Source: Amycolatopsis coloradensis (GTDB lineage Bacteria > Actinomycetota > Actinomycetes > Mycobacteriales > Pseudonocardiaceae). Taken from it: a stretch of 42,608 bases of DNA. The notes under the pieces are model-generated. The model did not search any database. It saw only the letters and a list, made by a program, of their open reading frames with translations, and was not told the DNA's origin. Below are positions 17,239 to 24,859 of this stretch, one piece after another (position 1 is the first letter of the stretch; every line of letters starts with the position of its first letter). The position numbers and the translations under genes are program-made. The stretch lies in NCBI RefSeq assembly GCF_001953865.1, contig NZ_MQUQ01000016.1:1-42608 (forward strand). Reading direction: 5' to 3'.

Positions 17239-17997
17239 TCAGGTGGGCATCGGCATGACCATGACGACGTCCTTCGACGGCGATCCTGTCGGTGATCCAC
17301 CCGCCGGTTCGACGCTGAGCGCGAACCGCTCGGCCCCGCCGAGTCCGTCGGCGACCAGCAGCGCACCGTCCTGACCACCGGAAATGAGCCCGACGGGCTT
17401 CGGCGCGGCACCCGCGTACATGAACCACGCCTGGTAGGTCCGGCCCGGATCGTTCTTCCGCAGCTGGGCGGCCGTGAAGACGAGCCGGTCCTTCGAACGC
17501 GACATCACCACGGTGCCGCCTCCCCCGACGGTGGCCTCGGCGTGGCCGGTCCGGAGATCGGCGGCCGAAAGGACGTCGGCGACCGGCGCGTACCGGTCCG
17601 CCTGTTCCCGCGCCGCGGTCAGCTGCGAGTGGTTGTCGTAGGCGATGCCGCCGAACACGGCGGTGCCCGCGAGCCCGACGATCGCCGCGGCGGCCGCGGC
17701 GATCGCCCAGCGCGGGGCGCGACGGCGCTCCTTGACGCGTTCCCCGGTTTCGAAACGGGTCTTCGGCGGCTGCTGCCGGGTCGCCATCGCCTGCGCGAGC
17801 ACGCGGCGTTTGAGTTCGGGCGGCGGGTCTTCGGCCAGCGCGGCGCCGAGCCGGGTCGCGGTCATCTGGAGTTCGAGGACCTCTTGAGCGCACGAAGCGC
17901 ACTCGCCGAGGTGACGCTGGAACTGGGCACGCTCCAATTCGGACAGTGCGTCGACGGCGTACGCGCCGGTGAGCGTGTGCATTTCGGGCATCGTCAT
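17239..17997 (-). CDS. rskA: Anti-sigma-K factor RskA
   Basis: Membrane-bound anti-sigma factor that holds SigK, 252 aa. The cytoplasmic N-terminus carries a ZAS-like zinc motif H29-x3-C33-x2-C36 (HLGECASC). A basic segment precedes one membrane helix (WAIAAAAAAIVGLAGTAVFG, about 93-115). The extracytoplasmic RskA domain has FTAAQLRKNDPGRTYQAWFM and PKPVGLISGGQDGALLVADG. Release normally involves regulated proteolysis of the membrane part. The start at 17997 overlaps the sigK stop by ATGA, so the two are translationally coupled. Gene order and domain content match M. tuberculosis Rv0444c-Rv0445c. Confidence 0.93.
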   Translation of the reverse strand: MTMPEMHTLTGAYAVDALSELERAQFQRHLGECASCAQEVLELQMTATRLGAALAEDPPPELKRRVLAQAMATRQQPPKTRFETGERVKERRRAPRWAIAAAAAAIVGLAGTAVFGGIAYDNHSQLTAAREQADRYAPVADVLSAADLRTGHAEATVGGGGTVVMSRSKDRLVFTAAQLRKNDPGRTYQAWFMYAGAAPKPVGLISGGQDGALLVADGLGGAERFALSVEPAGGSPTGSPSKDVVMVMPMPT

Positions 17998-18608
17998 ACC
18001 GTCACCCCCAAACAGTCCCGGAGCCTGATCAGGCCGTCCCGGAGTCGAGTCTTGATGGTCCCGTGCGGGGTTCGCAGCACTTCCGCGACCTCGCGATAGG
18101 TGTAGCCCTGGTAGTAGGCGAGCAGCACGGATTCCCGTTGCAGCTCGGTCAGGCTGGTCAGGCAGCGGCGCACCTGCGAACGCTCCCAGCGGGCCGCGAC
18201 GGCCTCGGCCACCTCGTCGAAGGGCCGGGCGCGGGCGGCCTCGAAGGTCGCTTTGACCTCGCGGTCCGAGCTGGCCCGCGCCGACCGGACGCGGTCGACG
18301 GCGCGGCGGTGCGCGAGCGTCATGGCCCAGTTCAGCGCGCTCCCCCGCTCCGGGGAGTAGCGCGTGGCCGTGCGCCACAGCTCCACCATCACCTCCTGGG
18401 TGACTTCTTCCGACTGTGCGACGTCACGGAGGATCCGCCGTACCAGGCCGAGTACCGGGCCCGCGAGCTGATCGTAGAGCGCGTCGAAGGCCCGCTCGTC
18501 GCCTTTCGCCACCCGGACGAGCAGTTCCTCGGCCGTCGGACCTGCCGGTTCGCCGTCCGGTCCGGGAACGGGCGCCATCCTGCGCGGGCGTGCCGATTCA
18601 TCCATCAA
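17994..18608 (-). CDS. sigK: ECF RNA polymerase sigma factor SigK
   Basis: Extracytoplasmic-function sigma factor, 204 aa. Region 2 spans about 40-105 (FDALYDQLAGPVLGLVRRIL, VTQEVMVELWRTATRYSPER, LNWAMTLAHRRAVDRVRSAR). Region 4 spans about 140-200 (LTSLTELQRESVLLAYYQGY, REVAEVLRTPHGTIKTRLRD). It is cotranscribed with a flavin oxidase and DUF1365 upstream and with its anti-sigma factor downstream. It overlaps DUF1365 by 11 bp, or by 8 bp if the second ATG at 18605 is used. SigK-like promoter elements stand at both ends of the divergent gap near 20600-20700, so it probably activates its own operon and the cfa operon. Confidence 0.94.
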   Translation of the reverse strand: MMDESARPRRMAPVPGPDGEPAGPTAEELLVRVAKGDERAFDALYDQLAGPVLGLVRRILRDVAQSEEVTQEVMVELWRTATRYSPERGSALNWAMTLAHRRAVDRVRSARASSDREVKATFEAARARPFDEVAEAVAARWERSQVRRCLTSLTELQRESVLLAYYQGYTYREVAEVLRTPHGTIKTRLRDGLIRLRDCLGVTV

Positions 18609-19338
18609 GCCTGCCTCCGGCCGTCTGCGGCGTCCGCGGAGTCGACGGCGCCTTCTTCAACCACAGTTTGACCCCGTGCCGCCGGATCAGCGCGGAGACC
18701 CGGTGCGGCATGAGCGGACGGGTGATCAGCATGTGCACCAGCCACTTGGCGGTGGCGGGCCGCCGCACGCCGCGCAGCGACGCGGTCAGCGGTGTCGCCC
18801 CGCCCTGCCGGAGCGCGATCTGGACCGAGAGCAGCGACTCCGGCCGCGGCACCGCCATCCGGTACTCGCCGTCCATCGACTGGAACGGCGAGACGTAGAA
18901 CTCCTTGTCCGCGCGGGCGATCCCGTCGGCGTCGGGGCGCAGGAGGTACGCGTGCCTGCCGCGGTAGGTGTTGTGGACCTCGGCGACGACGCATTCGAGT
19001 TCACCGTCGGGCCGGTGGCACCAGTAGAGGGTGATCGGGTTGAAGTTGTGCCCGAGCATCCGCGCGCCCGCGAGCATCAGGACCCGGCCGCCTCGAAGGT
19101 CGACACCGCGCGCCGCGAGCCAGCGGTCCAATTTGGATCGGATGCTGGAGGTGTCCTCGGGCGCGAAGTGGTCTCGTGAGTCGAAGCGGGCGAAGGGCCG
19201 GAGCCACTTCGGAAACTTCGGTGGCGCGTCGAGGTCGATGAGCCACAGATAGACGCGGTGGGCGAACGAGATCGGCGGATCGTTGCGCCGGACATGCGCC
19301 ACCGTGGAGTCGTAGAGCACGGCTATGACGGTCACCAT
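18598..19338 (-). CDS. DUF1365 family protein
   Basis: 246 aa. Conserved blocks are HRVYLWLIDLD, RGGRVLMLAGARMLGHNFNP, ITLYWCHRPDGELECVVAEV, NTYRGRHAYLL and KEFYVSPFQSMDGEYRM. It corresponds to M. tuberculosis Rv0448c. DUF1365 genes are regularly linked to an amine-oxidase-like flavoprotein and a cyclopropane-fatty-acid synthase, implying a shared lipid modification step, but its own reaction is unknown. The frame is open far upstream; the ATG at 19338 is chosen because it overlaps the oxidase stop by 7 bp and homologues start near VIAVLYDSTVAHVR. Confidence 0.88.
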   Translation of the reverse strand: MVTVIAVLYDSTVAHVRRNDPPISFAHRVYLWLIDLDAPPKFPKWLRPFARFDSRDHFAPEDTSSIRSKLDRWLAARGVDLRGGRVLMLAGARMLGHNFNPITLYWCHRPDGELECVVAEVHNTYRGRHAYLLRPDADGIARADKEFYVSPFQSMDGEYRMAVPRPESLLSVQIALRQGGATPLTASLRGVRRPATAKWLVHMLITRPLMPHRVSALIRRHGVKLWLKKAPSTPRTPQTAGGRLDG

Positions 19339-20600
19339 CGCACCCCGAAGTTCTCGGCCGCGCGGACGCCGGACGCGCAGCCGTCCTCGTGGAACCCCCA
19401 GCCGTGGTACGCCCCGGCGTAAGCGACCGTGTCGTCGCTGAGTTCGGGCAGCCGTCGCTGGGAAGTGACGGATTCCGGGGTGTAGACGGGATGTTCGTAG
19501 TTCATCTTGGCCAGCACCGCTCCGTCGTCGGGGGCGGTGCCGGGGTTGAGCGTGACGACGTAGCCGGTCGGCTCGTCGAGCCGCATCAGGCGGTTCATGT
19601 CGTAGGACACCTGGACCGCGCCGAGGTCGGCACCACAGAACGGCATGGCGTAGTTCCAGCCCGCCCGCGCCGATTCCGCCGTCGGGAGCACGCCGGTGTC
19701 GGTGTGCAGCCACGCCTCGTTGCTGGAGTACCGGAACGCGCCGAGGACGTCGCGCTCGGCCTTGGTCGGCGACGCGAGGAGCGCCAGCGCCTGATCCGCG
19801 TGCGTGGCCAGGACGACCTTGTCGAGCCGGTGCCGGGTGTCGGCGTCGTCGCGGACCTCGATGCCGCGCGCGGTGCGCTCGACCGAACGGACCGGCGTCG
19901 ACAGGTGCACAGCGGTCAGCTGCTTGGCGGCCAGGTCGACGTACTCGCGGGAACCGCCGACGACGGTGCGCCAGCTCGGGGACCCGCCGACCGACAGCAT
20001 CCCGTGGTTGCGAAGGAATTCGAACAGGTAGCGCGCGGGGTACTTCAGCGTGTCGTTCCGGTCGGCCGACCAGACGGTCGAGACCACCGGGAGCATGAAG
20101 TGGTCGACGAAGTACTTCGTGTACCCGCCGATCGCGAGGAACGCGCCGAGGGTGACATCGCCCGCTTCGGGCGCTTCGAGGACGCGTTTCGCGTGCCGAT
20201 GGAAGCGTTTGACGTCGGCGAGCATCCGCAGATAGCGCCCGCGTGCGGCGTTGCGTGGCTGGGCGAAGAGGCCCTTCAGGCCCTTCGCGCCGGCGTACTG
20301 GAGGCCGCAGCCGTCGCAGCGGATGCTCATCGACATCTCGGTGTCGCGGGTGGCCACGCCCAGTTCGGCGAACAACCGGAGCAGGTTCGGGTAGGTGCGC
20401 TCGTTGTGCACGATGAACCCGGAGTCGACGCCGACGGTGCCGCCGCGCGCGCTCGGGACGTCGTGGGTGTGCGCGTGCCCGCCCAGCCTGTCTTCGGCTT
20501 CGAACAGCAGCACTTCGTAGCGGCGTTGCAGCAAGTACGCGGCCGTGAGGCCGGCGACGCCGCTGCCGATGACTCCGATGCGTTGACCCTTGATGTGCAC
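19332..20600 (-). CDS. FAD-dependent oxidoreductase of the SigK/cfa lipid locus (Rv0449c-like)
   Basis: Flavoprotein of the amine-oxidase/desaturase-like fold, about 422 aa. The Rossmann nucleotide-binding motif lies at the N-terminus (GVIGSGVAGLTAAYLLQRRY), with the Glu that binds ribose in LLFEAEDRLGGHAHTHD. Further blocks are DSGFIVHNERTYPNLLRLFA, VWSADRNDTLKYPARYLFEF and AYAGAYHGWGFHEDG. The start is set at the GTG at 20600 because a SigK-like promoter places the transcript start there, giving a leaderless message. An ATG at 20609 (9 bp upstream) and others up to 20666 are in frame but lack a good ribosome site, and 20609 overlaps the -10 element. The substrate is probably a membrane lipid, by association only. 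Confidence 0.88.
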   Translation of the reverse strand: MHIKGQRIGVIGSGVAGLTAAYLLQRRYEVLLFEAEDRLGGHAHTHDVPSARGGTVGVDSGFIVHNERTYPNLLRLFAELGVATRDTEMSMSIRCDGCGLQYAGAKGLKGLFAQPRNAARGRYLRMLADVKRFHRHAKRVLEAPEAGDVTLGAFLAIGGYTKYFVDHFMLPVVSTVWSADRNDTLKYPARYLFEFLRNHGMLSVGGSPSWRTVVGGSREYVDLAAKQLTAVHLSTPVRSVERTARGIEVRDDADTRHRLDKVVLATHADQALALLASPTKAERDVLGAFRYSSNEAWLHTDTGVLPTAESARAGWNYAMPFCGADLGAVQVSYDMNRLMRLDEPTGYVVTLNPGTAPDDGAVLAKMNYEHPVYTPESVTSQRRLPELSDDTVAYAGAYHGWGFHEDGCASGVRAAENFGVRW

Positions 20601-20607
20601 GTGAGGC

Positions 20608-20634
20608 ATTCGGAGCCGGGCCGCGAGAGGATTG
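20608..20634 (-). promoter_or_regulatory. SigK-like promoter of the oxidase-DUF1365-sigK-rskA operon
   Basis: On the minus strand, -35 CAATCC (20634-20629), 15-bp spacer, -10 CCGAAT (20613-20608), then seven bases to the GTG at 20600. The published mycobacterial SigK elements are CCATCC and CCGAAT (from memory): 5/6 and 6/6 matches. It implies positive autoregulation of sigK. Confidence 0.72.
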
Positions 20635-20662
20635 GATCGCGTGAACCGGCGCATCGTCCGAC

Positions 20663-20689
20663 CCATCCCTTTCCGGTCCGGGAGCGAAT
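20663..20689 (+). promoter_or_regulatory. SigK-like promoter of the cfa-DUF1295 operon
   Basis: -35 CCATCC (20663-20668), 15-bp spacer, -10 GCGAAT (20684-20689), then seven bases to the ATG at 20697. The matches to the SigK consensus are 6/6 and 5/6. Spacer and start distance are identical to the minus-strand promoter. Confidence 0.72.
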
Positions 20690-20696
20690 GACGACT

Positions 20697-21968
20697 ATGC
20701 CGAACAGTCCCGCGTCCCGCCTGGTCCCGTTCGTCGAGCGGCTCCTCGGTGGTTCCCTCCCGGTCGGTCTCCGTACCTGGGACGGCGTCCGCGCCGGTCC
20801 GCCGGACGCCCCGACCGTGGTCCTCCGCAACCGCCGCGCGCTGCGCCGTCTCCTCTACGCCCCCGGCGAATTGGGTCTGGCGAGGGCCTACGTCTCCGGT
20901 GATCTCGATGTCGAAGGCGACCTCGCCGACGGATTCCGCCGGATCTGGGCGCTGACCCGGTCCGGCGCCGTGCGCGGCGCGAAGCTCGGTCCCCGCGAAT
21001 GGGCCGAAGCCCTCCGGCTCGCGGTGAGCCTCGGCGTCGTCGGGCCGCCGCCCAAACCGCCCGTCGAGGAGGCCCGGCTGTCGGGGAAACTGCACAGCCT
21101 GCTCCGCGACAAGTCCGCGATCTCGCACCACTACGACCTCGGCAACGCCTTCTACCAGCTGCTGATGGACGAATCGATGGCCTACTCGTCCGCGTATTGG
21201 ACGTCCGGCGAGGAGGGCTACGACCTCGAACAGGCCCAGTGGGACAAGCTCGAACTGATCTGCCGCAAACTCGCGCTCCGGCCGGGGATGCGGCTGCTCG
21301 ACGTCGGCTGCGGCTGGGGTTCGCTGCTGGTGCACGCGGCGAAGCACCACGGCGTGCACGCCGTCGGCATCACGCTTTCGGCGGAACAGCTACAGCACGT
21401 CCGGGGCCGCCTCGCCCAGCACGACCTGGAGGATCGCGTCGAAGTCCGCAGGCAGGACTATCGCGAACTGACCGACGAGCCCTTCGACGCCGTCGCCACC
21501 ATCGAGATGGGTGAACACGTCGGTGAGGAGAACTACCCCGAGTACACGCGGACGCTGTTCCGGATGCTCAAGCCCACCGGGCGGCTGGTCCTGCAACAGA
21601 TGTCCCGCGGCGCGGTGGCGCCCGGCGGCGGCGCGTTCATCGAGCGCTACATCGCCCCCGACATGACGATGCGGCCGCTGAGCCGCACGCTCGGGCATCT
21701 GGAGAACGCCGGGTTCGAGATCCGCGACGTCCACGCGCTGCGCGAGCACTACGTGTGGACGGTCCGGGCCTGGGAGAAGACCCTGGAAAGCAACTGGGAC
21801 GACGTCGTGGCGCTGATCGGCGAAGCCGGGGCGCGGGTTTGGCGGCTCTACCTAGTCGGCGGCGCGCTCGCGTTCGAGGAGAACCGGATGGGCGTGGACC
21901 AGATCCTCGCGGTCCGCTCGTCCGACGAGGGTTCGAGCGGGCTGCCCGCCACCCGGGAGTGGTCCTGA
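20697..21968 (+). CDS. Cyclopropane-fatty-acid synthase family SAM methyltransferase (UfaA1-like)
   Basis: Transfers a methyl group from S-adenosylmethionine to a lipid double bond, giving a cyclopropane or branched methyl group; 423 aa. An N-terminal lipid-side region (about 1-120) is followed by the methyltransferase: HHYDLGNAFYQLLMDESMAY, SAM motif I MRLLDVGCGWGSLLVHAAKH, GITLSAEQLQHVRGRLAQHD, and the active-site region VATIEMGEHVGEENYPEYTR. It corresponds to ufaA1 (Rv0447c). The ATG at 20697 matches the predicted transcript start. The ATG at 20688, preceded by GGGAG, overlaps the -10 box and would serve only if transcription began further upstream. It forms an operon with the DUF1295 gene (1-bp overlap). 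Confidence 0.92.
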   Translation: MPNSPASRLVPFVERLLGGSLPVGLRTWDGVRAGPPDAPTVVLRNRRALRRLLYAPGELGLARAYVSGDLDVEGDLADGFRRIWALTRSGAVRGAKLGPREWAEALRLAVSLGVVGPPPKPPVEEARLSGKLHSLLRDKSAISHHYDLGNAFYQLLMDESMAYSSAYWTSGEEGYDLEQAQWDKLELICRKLALRPGMRLLDVGCGWGSLLVHAAKHHGVHAVGITLSAEQLQHVRGRLAQHDLEDRVEVRRQDYRELTDEPFDAVATIEMGEHVGEENYPEYTRTLFRMLKPTGRLVLQQMSRGAVAPGGGAFIERYIAPDMTMRPLSRTLGHLENAGFEIRDVHALREHYVWTVRAWEKTLESNWDDVVALIGEAGARVWRLYLVGGALAFEENRMGVDQILAVRSSDEGSSGLPATREWS

Positions 21969-22753
21969 TGCCTCTCGGGGGGACCCTGCTCGTCACCGCC
22001 GGGGTGACCCTGCTGGCGATCGTCGTCACCTTCGGCATCGCGCTGGCACGCAAGCGCTACGACACCGTCGACACGTTCTGGGGGCCGGGCTTCGCGCTCG
22101 TCGCGCTGGTCGCCGCCCCGCTCGGGGACGGGCCGGTGGCGCTGCGCGTGGTCGCCGCGGCACTGACGGTGATCTGGGGTGTGCGTCTCGGCGTGCACCT
22201 CCACCTGCGCAACCACAAGCTGCCAGAAGACCCCCGCTACGTGCGGATGGCGGAGAGCGCCGGGGAGAATCCGGCGCTCAAGCTGTTCGTCCGCGTGTAC
22301 TTGTTCCAGGCGGTGGTGCTCTGGTTCGTGTCGCTCCCGGTCCAGTTCGCGATGTACGGCGGCTCCTTCGGCGTGACGGCGTGGATCGGCGTCGCGGTGT
22401 GGCTGGTCGGCTTCGCATTCGAGACCATCGGCGACGAGCAGCTGCGCCGCTTCAAGGCCGACCCGGACAACAAGGGGAAGGTGCTCGACAGCGGGCTGTG
22501 GCGTTACACGCGGCATCCCAACTACTTCGGCGACGCGTGCGTGTGGTGGGGCCTGTACCTGCTGGCGTGTTCGAGCTGGGTGGGGGCGGCGACCGTGCTG
22601 TCGCCGATCGCGATGACCTACACGCTGGCCAAGGGCACCGGAAAGCCCTTGCTGGAGAAGGGTTTGCGGCGGTCCCGGCCGGGATACGCGACGTATGTCG
22701 AGCGGACCAGCGGGTTCTTCCCCCTGCCCCCGCGCCGGGTCATTCCCCGGTGA
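21968..22753 (+). CDS. DUF1295 family membrane protein (steroid reductase-like fold)
   Basis: 261 aa membrane protein, with segments around 7-25, 37-70, 105-125, 135-155 and 185-205. It shows the DUF1295/isoprenylcysteine-methyltransferase-like signature SGLWRYTRHPNYFGDACVWW, and GKPLLEKGLRRSRPGYATYV near the C-terminus. The family resembles 3-oxo-5-alpha-steroid 4-dehydrogenases. Here it follows cfa with a TGATG overlap and corresponds to Rv0446c, so it probably acts in the same lipid step, for example reducing a methylene intermediate (inference). Its last 14 bases overlap the convergent DinB-like gene. Confidence 0.88.
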   Translation: MPLGGTLLVTAGVTLLAIVVTFGIALARKRYDTVDTFWGPGFALVALVAAPLGDGPVALRVVAAALTVIWGVRLGVHLHLRNHKLPEDPRYVRMAESAGENPALKLFVRVYLFQAVVLWFVSLPVQFAMYGGSFGVTAWIGVAVWLVGFAFETIGDEQLRRFKADPDNKGKVLDSGLWRYTRHPNYFGDACVWWGLYLLACSSWVGAATVLSPIAMTYTLAKGTGKPLLEKGLRRSRPGYATYVERTSGFFPLPPRRVIPR

Positions 22754-23249
22754 GGCCGTCGGTCAGCTCACGCAACAGGTCGAGGTGGCCGGCGTGCCTG
22801 CCGGTCTCCTCGATCATGTGCGTGACCACGAACCGCACGTTGACCTTGCGGTCGCCACGGAAGGCGACCTCGTCGTCCAGTCCCATCCTGGCGACGATCT
22901 TGCGGCTCCGCTCGCATTCGGCCTCGTAGGCGGCGATCAGCTGCTCGACCGGGGTCTGCATGGCGACCCGGAACTCGGCGTCGGGGTCGGTTTCGAGTGC
23001 CTCCTTCCAGACGTCCTCCTGGCCGTCGAGCACCACGTTGAACCAGTACTGCTCGACCAGGGTCAGGTGCCCGAGCAGACCGGCGACGGTGGTCAGCTCA
23101 CTGGGTACGAGGGGGCGCCGGGCCTGTTCGTCGGTGAGCCCGGAGCACTTCCACACCACGGTGGCGCGGAGGAAGTCGAGAAAGCCGTTCAGCTGGGTGC
23201 GCTCATCGCCGGTGAGCGGTGGTTCGGGGCGCTTCGGTTCGTCGGTCAT
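22740..23249 (-). CDS. DinB/DUF664-type four-helix protein
   Basis: 169 aa. A helical bundle with the family metal-binding histidine pattern: LLGHLTLVEQYWFNVVLDGQ and FVVTHMIEETGRHAGHLDLL. The central EFRVAMQTPVEQLIAAYEAE is also typical. Members resemble mycothiol- or bacillithiol-dependent enzymes, and a thiol-transferase activity is possible but not shown. The ATG at 23249 is chosen because homologues start near it, although the frame opens up to 23357. It is monocistronic and overlaps the DUF1295 gene tail to tail by 14 bp. Confidence 0.83.
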   Translation of the reverse strand: MTDEPKRPEPPLTGDERTQLNGFLDFLRATVVWKCSGLTDEQARRPLVPSELTTVAGLLGHLTLVEQYWFNVVLDGQEDVWKEALETDPDAEFRVAMQTPVEQLIAAYEAECERSRKIVARMGLDDEVAFRGDRKVNVRFVVTHMIEETGRHAGHLDLLRELTDGLTGE

Positions 23250-23394
23250 GGTCGTGCAGTCTGCCGGGCCCCACCGACAGTTCGCGAGCGAGTTCTCGCG
23301 CCGGGTCGTCCACCATCTGGCCGCGAAGCGGTGGGCCATGTCCGGCCGAGGTCCCATCGTTCGAGTGAAACCGGCGGTAATTAGCGCCCGCGAA

Positions 23395-23420
23395 ACATGA
23401 CGACCACCCGCCCGTCATGT
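23395..23420. promoter_or_regulatory. Inverted repeat upstream of the wax ester synthase gene
   Basis: ACATGACG (23395-23402) and CGTCATGT (23413-23420), perfect 8-bp arms 10 bp apart, 51 bp before the ATG at 23471. The spacing suits a dimeric repressor such as a TetR-type protein. No regulator gene is adjacent. Confidence 0.4.
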
Positions 23421-23470
23421 CAGGCTGGTGAAGTTGTGCCCATCGCCGCCGGATCCGGGAAAGGTCACTG

Positions 23471-24787
23471 ATGTCAGGCCCCCAGCTGAGCGCACTCGAT
23501 GTCGCTTTCCTTTGCCTGGAAAGCGAAACGACGCCCATGCACATGGGCGCGGTGGTCACCTTCCGTCCGCACGGGCAGGTGCACGCGCGTAAGCTGACCT
23601 CGCTGCTCGCCGAGCGGGCCGCCCGGATCCCGAAGCTTCGCCGGCGCCCTCGCGCCGCGCTGTTCCCGCCCGGCGCCGCCAGCTGGGTGGAGGACCCGAC
23701 TTTCGTTGCCAGTGAACATATTTCACATCACCACCTGAGCTCCCTGTACGAACCGGACCCGCTCTCCGCCTACGCGTCGCGGTGGATGGGACGACCGCTC
23801 GACACCGGAAAGCCCTTGTGGAACCTGCATCTCGTCACCGGCCTGCCGGACGGCGAGTTCGCGCTGCTGCTGAAACTGCACCACGCGCTCACCGACGGTG
23901 CCGGCGCGTACGCCGTCGCCTCGGGCCTGCTCGACGCGCTCCCCCGCAAGGTGAGGCGCGTGCACAGCGGGGCCGGGTCACCCGCGCCACGGTCCCCTGT
24001 GGACGCGATCAAGGACGTGCTGGGTTCCACGCTGGCCCAGGCCGGGGAGTCCGCCAGGATCGCGTCGTCGGTCGTCCGCGCGACCCGCTCGCCGCTGTCG
24101 CCGATCAGCGCGCCACCGTCGACCGAACGCCGTCTCGGCTTCGCCCGGCTGGACACCGCCGAGATCCGGCGGATCCGCCGGGCCCACGGCGGTACTGCCA
24201 ACGACGTCGTGCTGGCGGTCCTCTCCGGCGCGCTGCGCGAATGGATGATCAACCGCGGCCAGCGCGCCGACGACCGGACCCTGCGGGCACTCATCCCGGT
24301 CAGCATGCGCCGGCGGTCGGCCGGGCAACTCGGCGGCAACAAGCTGTCCGGGTACCTCTGCGAGCTGCCGGTCGGGCTCGACGATCCGGTGGATCGGCTG
24401 CTGGCCGTCCAGCGCGAGATGGGCCGGAACAAGGCCGCGGGCCCGGCCCGGGGCGCCGGCGCGTTCCCGCTGCTCGCCGACCGGATGCCGCCGATCCTGC
24501 ACCGGCTCGGCACCAAGGCCGCCGGACTGGCCACGCCGCTGCTGTTCGACCTCGTGGTGACCACGGTGCCGGTGCCACCGGACCGGCTCACCCTCGACGG
24601 GACACGGCTCGAGGGCGTGTACCCGTTCGTGCCGCTGGCGCCACGGCAGGCGGTCGGGATCGCGGTGGCGACCTATCGGGATTCCGTCCACATCGGACTA
24701 CAGGCGAACGGGGCGGCGGTCTCGGACGTGGGTTCGCTGCGGGACGGGGTGCTCAAGTCGGCTTCGCGTCTCCTGGACACCGCTTAG
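23471..24787 (+). CDS. Wax ester synthase/diacylglycerol O-acyltransferase (WS/DGAT)
   Basis: Uses acyl-CoA to make triacylglycerol or wax esters at the membrane, 438 aa. The catalytic HHxxxDG motif is at 137-143 (HHALTDG). Other family blocks are SALDVAFLCLESETTPMHMG at the N-terminus, GGTANDVVLAVLSGALREWM, RALIPVSMRRRS and GNKLSGYLCELPVGLDDPVD. The length is normal for the family. It starts at an ATG with GGGAAAGG about 9 bases before it. It stands alone between an inverted repeat and a long palindromic terminator. Nearness to the SigK lipid genes may reflect a wider lipid region; co-regulation is not shown. Confidence 0.94.
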   Translation: MSGPQLSALDVAFLCLESETTPMHMGAVVTFRPHGQVHARKLTSLLAERAARIPKLRRRPRAALFPPGAASWVEDPTFVASEHISHHHLSSLYEPDPLSAYASRWMGRPLDTGKPLWNLHLVTGLPDGEFALLLKLHHALTDGAGAYAVASGLLDALPRKVRRVHSGAGSPAPRSPVDAIKDVLGSTLAQAGESARIASSVVRATRSPLSPISAPPSTERRLGFARLDTAEIRRIRRAHGGTANDVVLAVLSGALREWMINRGQRADDRTLRALIPVSMRRRSAGQLGGNKLSGYLCELPVGLDDPVDRLLAVQREMGRNKAAGPARGAGAFPLLADRMPPILHRLGTKAAGLATPLLFDLVVTTVPVPPDRLTLDGTRLEGVYPFVPLAPRQAVGIAVATYRDSVHIGLQANGAAVSDVGSLRDGVLKSASRLLDTA

Positions 24788-24792
24788 CGCGT

Positions 24793-24845
24793 GTTATGAA
24801 CGGACCTTTCATAACAGAATTTGTTATGAAAGGTCCGTTCATAAC
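24793..24845. terminator. Perfect 24-bp-arm palindrome between convergent genes
   Basis: Arms 24793-24816 and 24822-24845 are exact complements around GAATT. Each arm is itself a palindrome (GTTATGAA ... TTCATAAC), so it can form one long hairpin or two small ones. It lies 5 bp after the wax ester synthase stop and 14 bp after the aroG stop on the other strand, suiting a bidirectional terminator. Confidence 0.8.
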
Positions 24846-24859
24846 ATCCGAGGGCCCCG

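Noticed and set aside
19339..19713. N-terminal extension of the DUF1365 gene
   Set aside because: It lies inside the oxidase gene in another frame and is Arg-rich; the overlapping ATG at 19338 is the better start.
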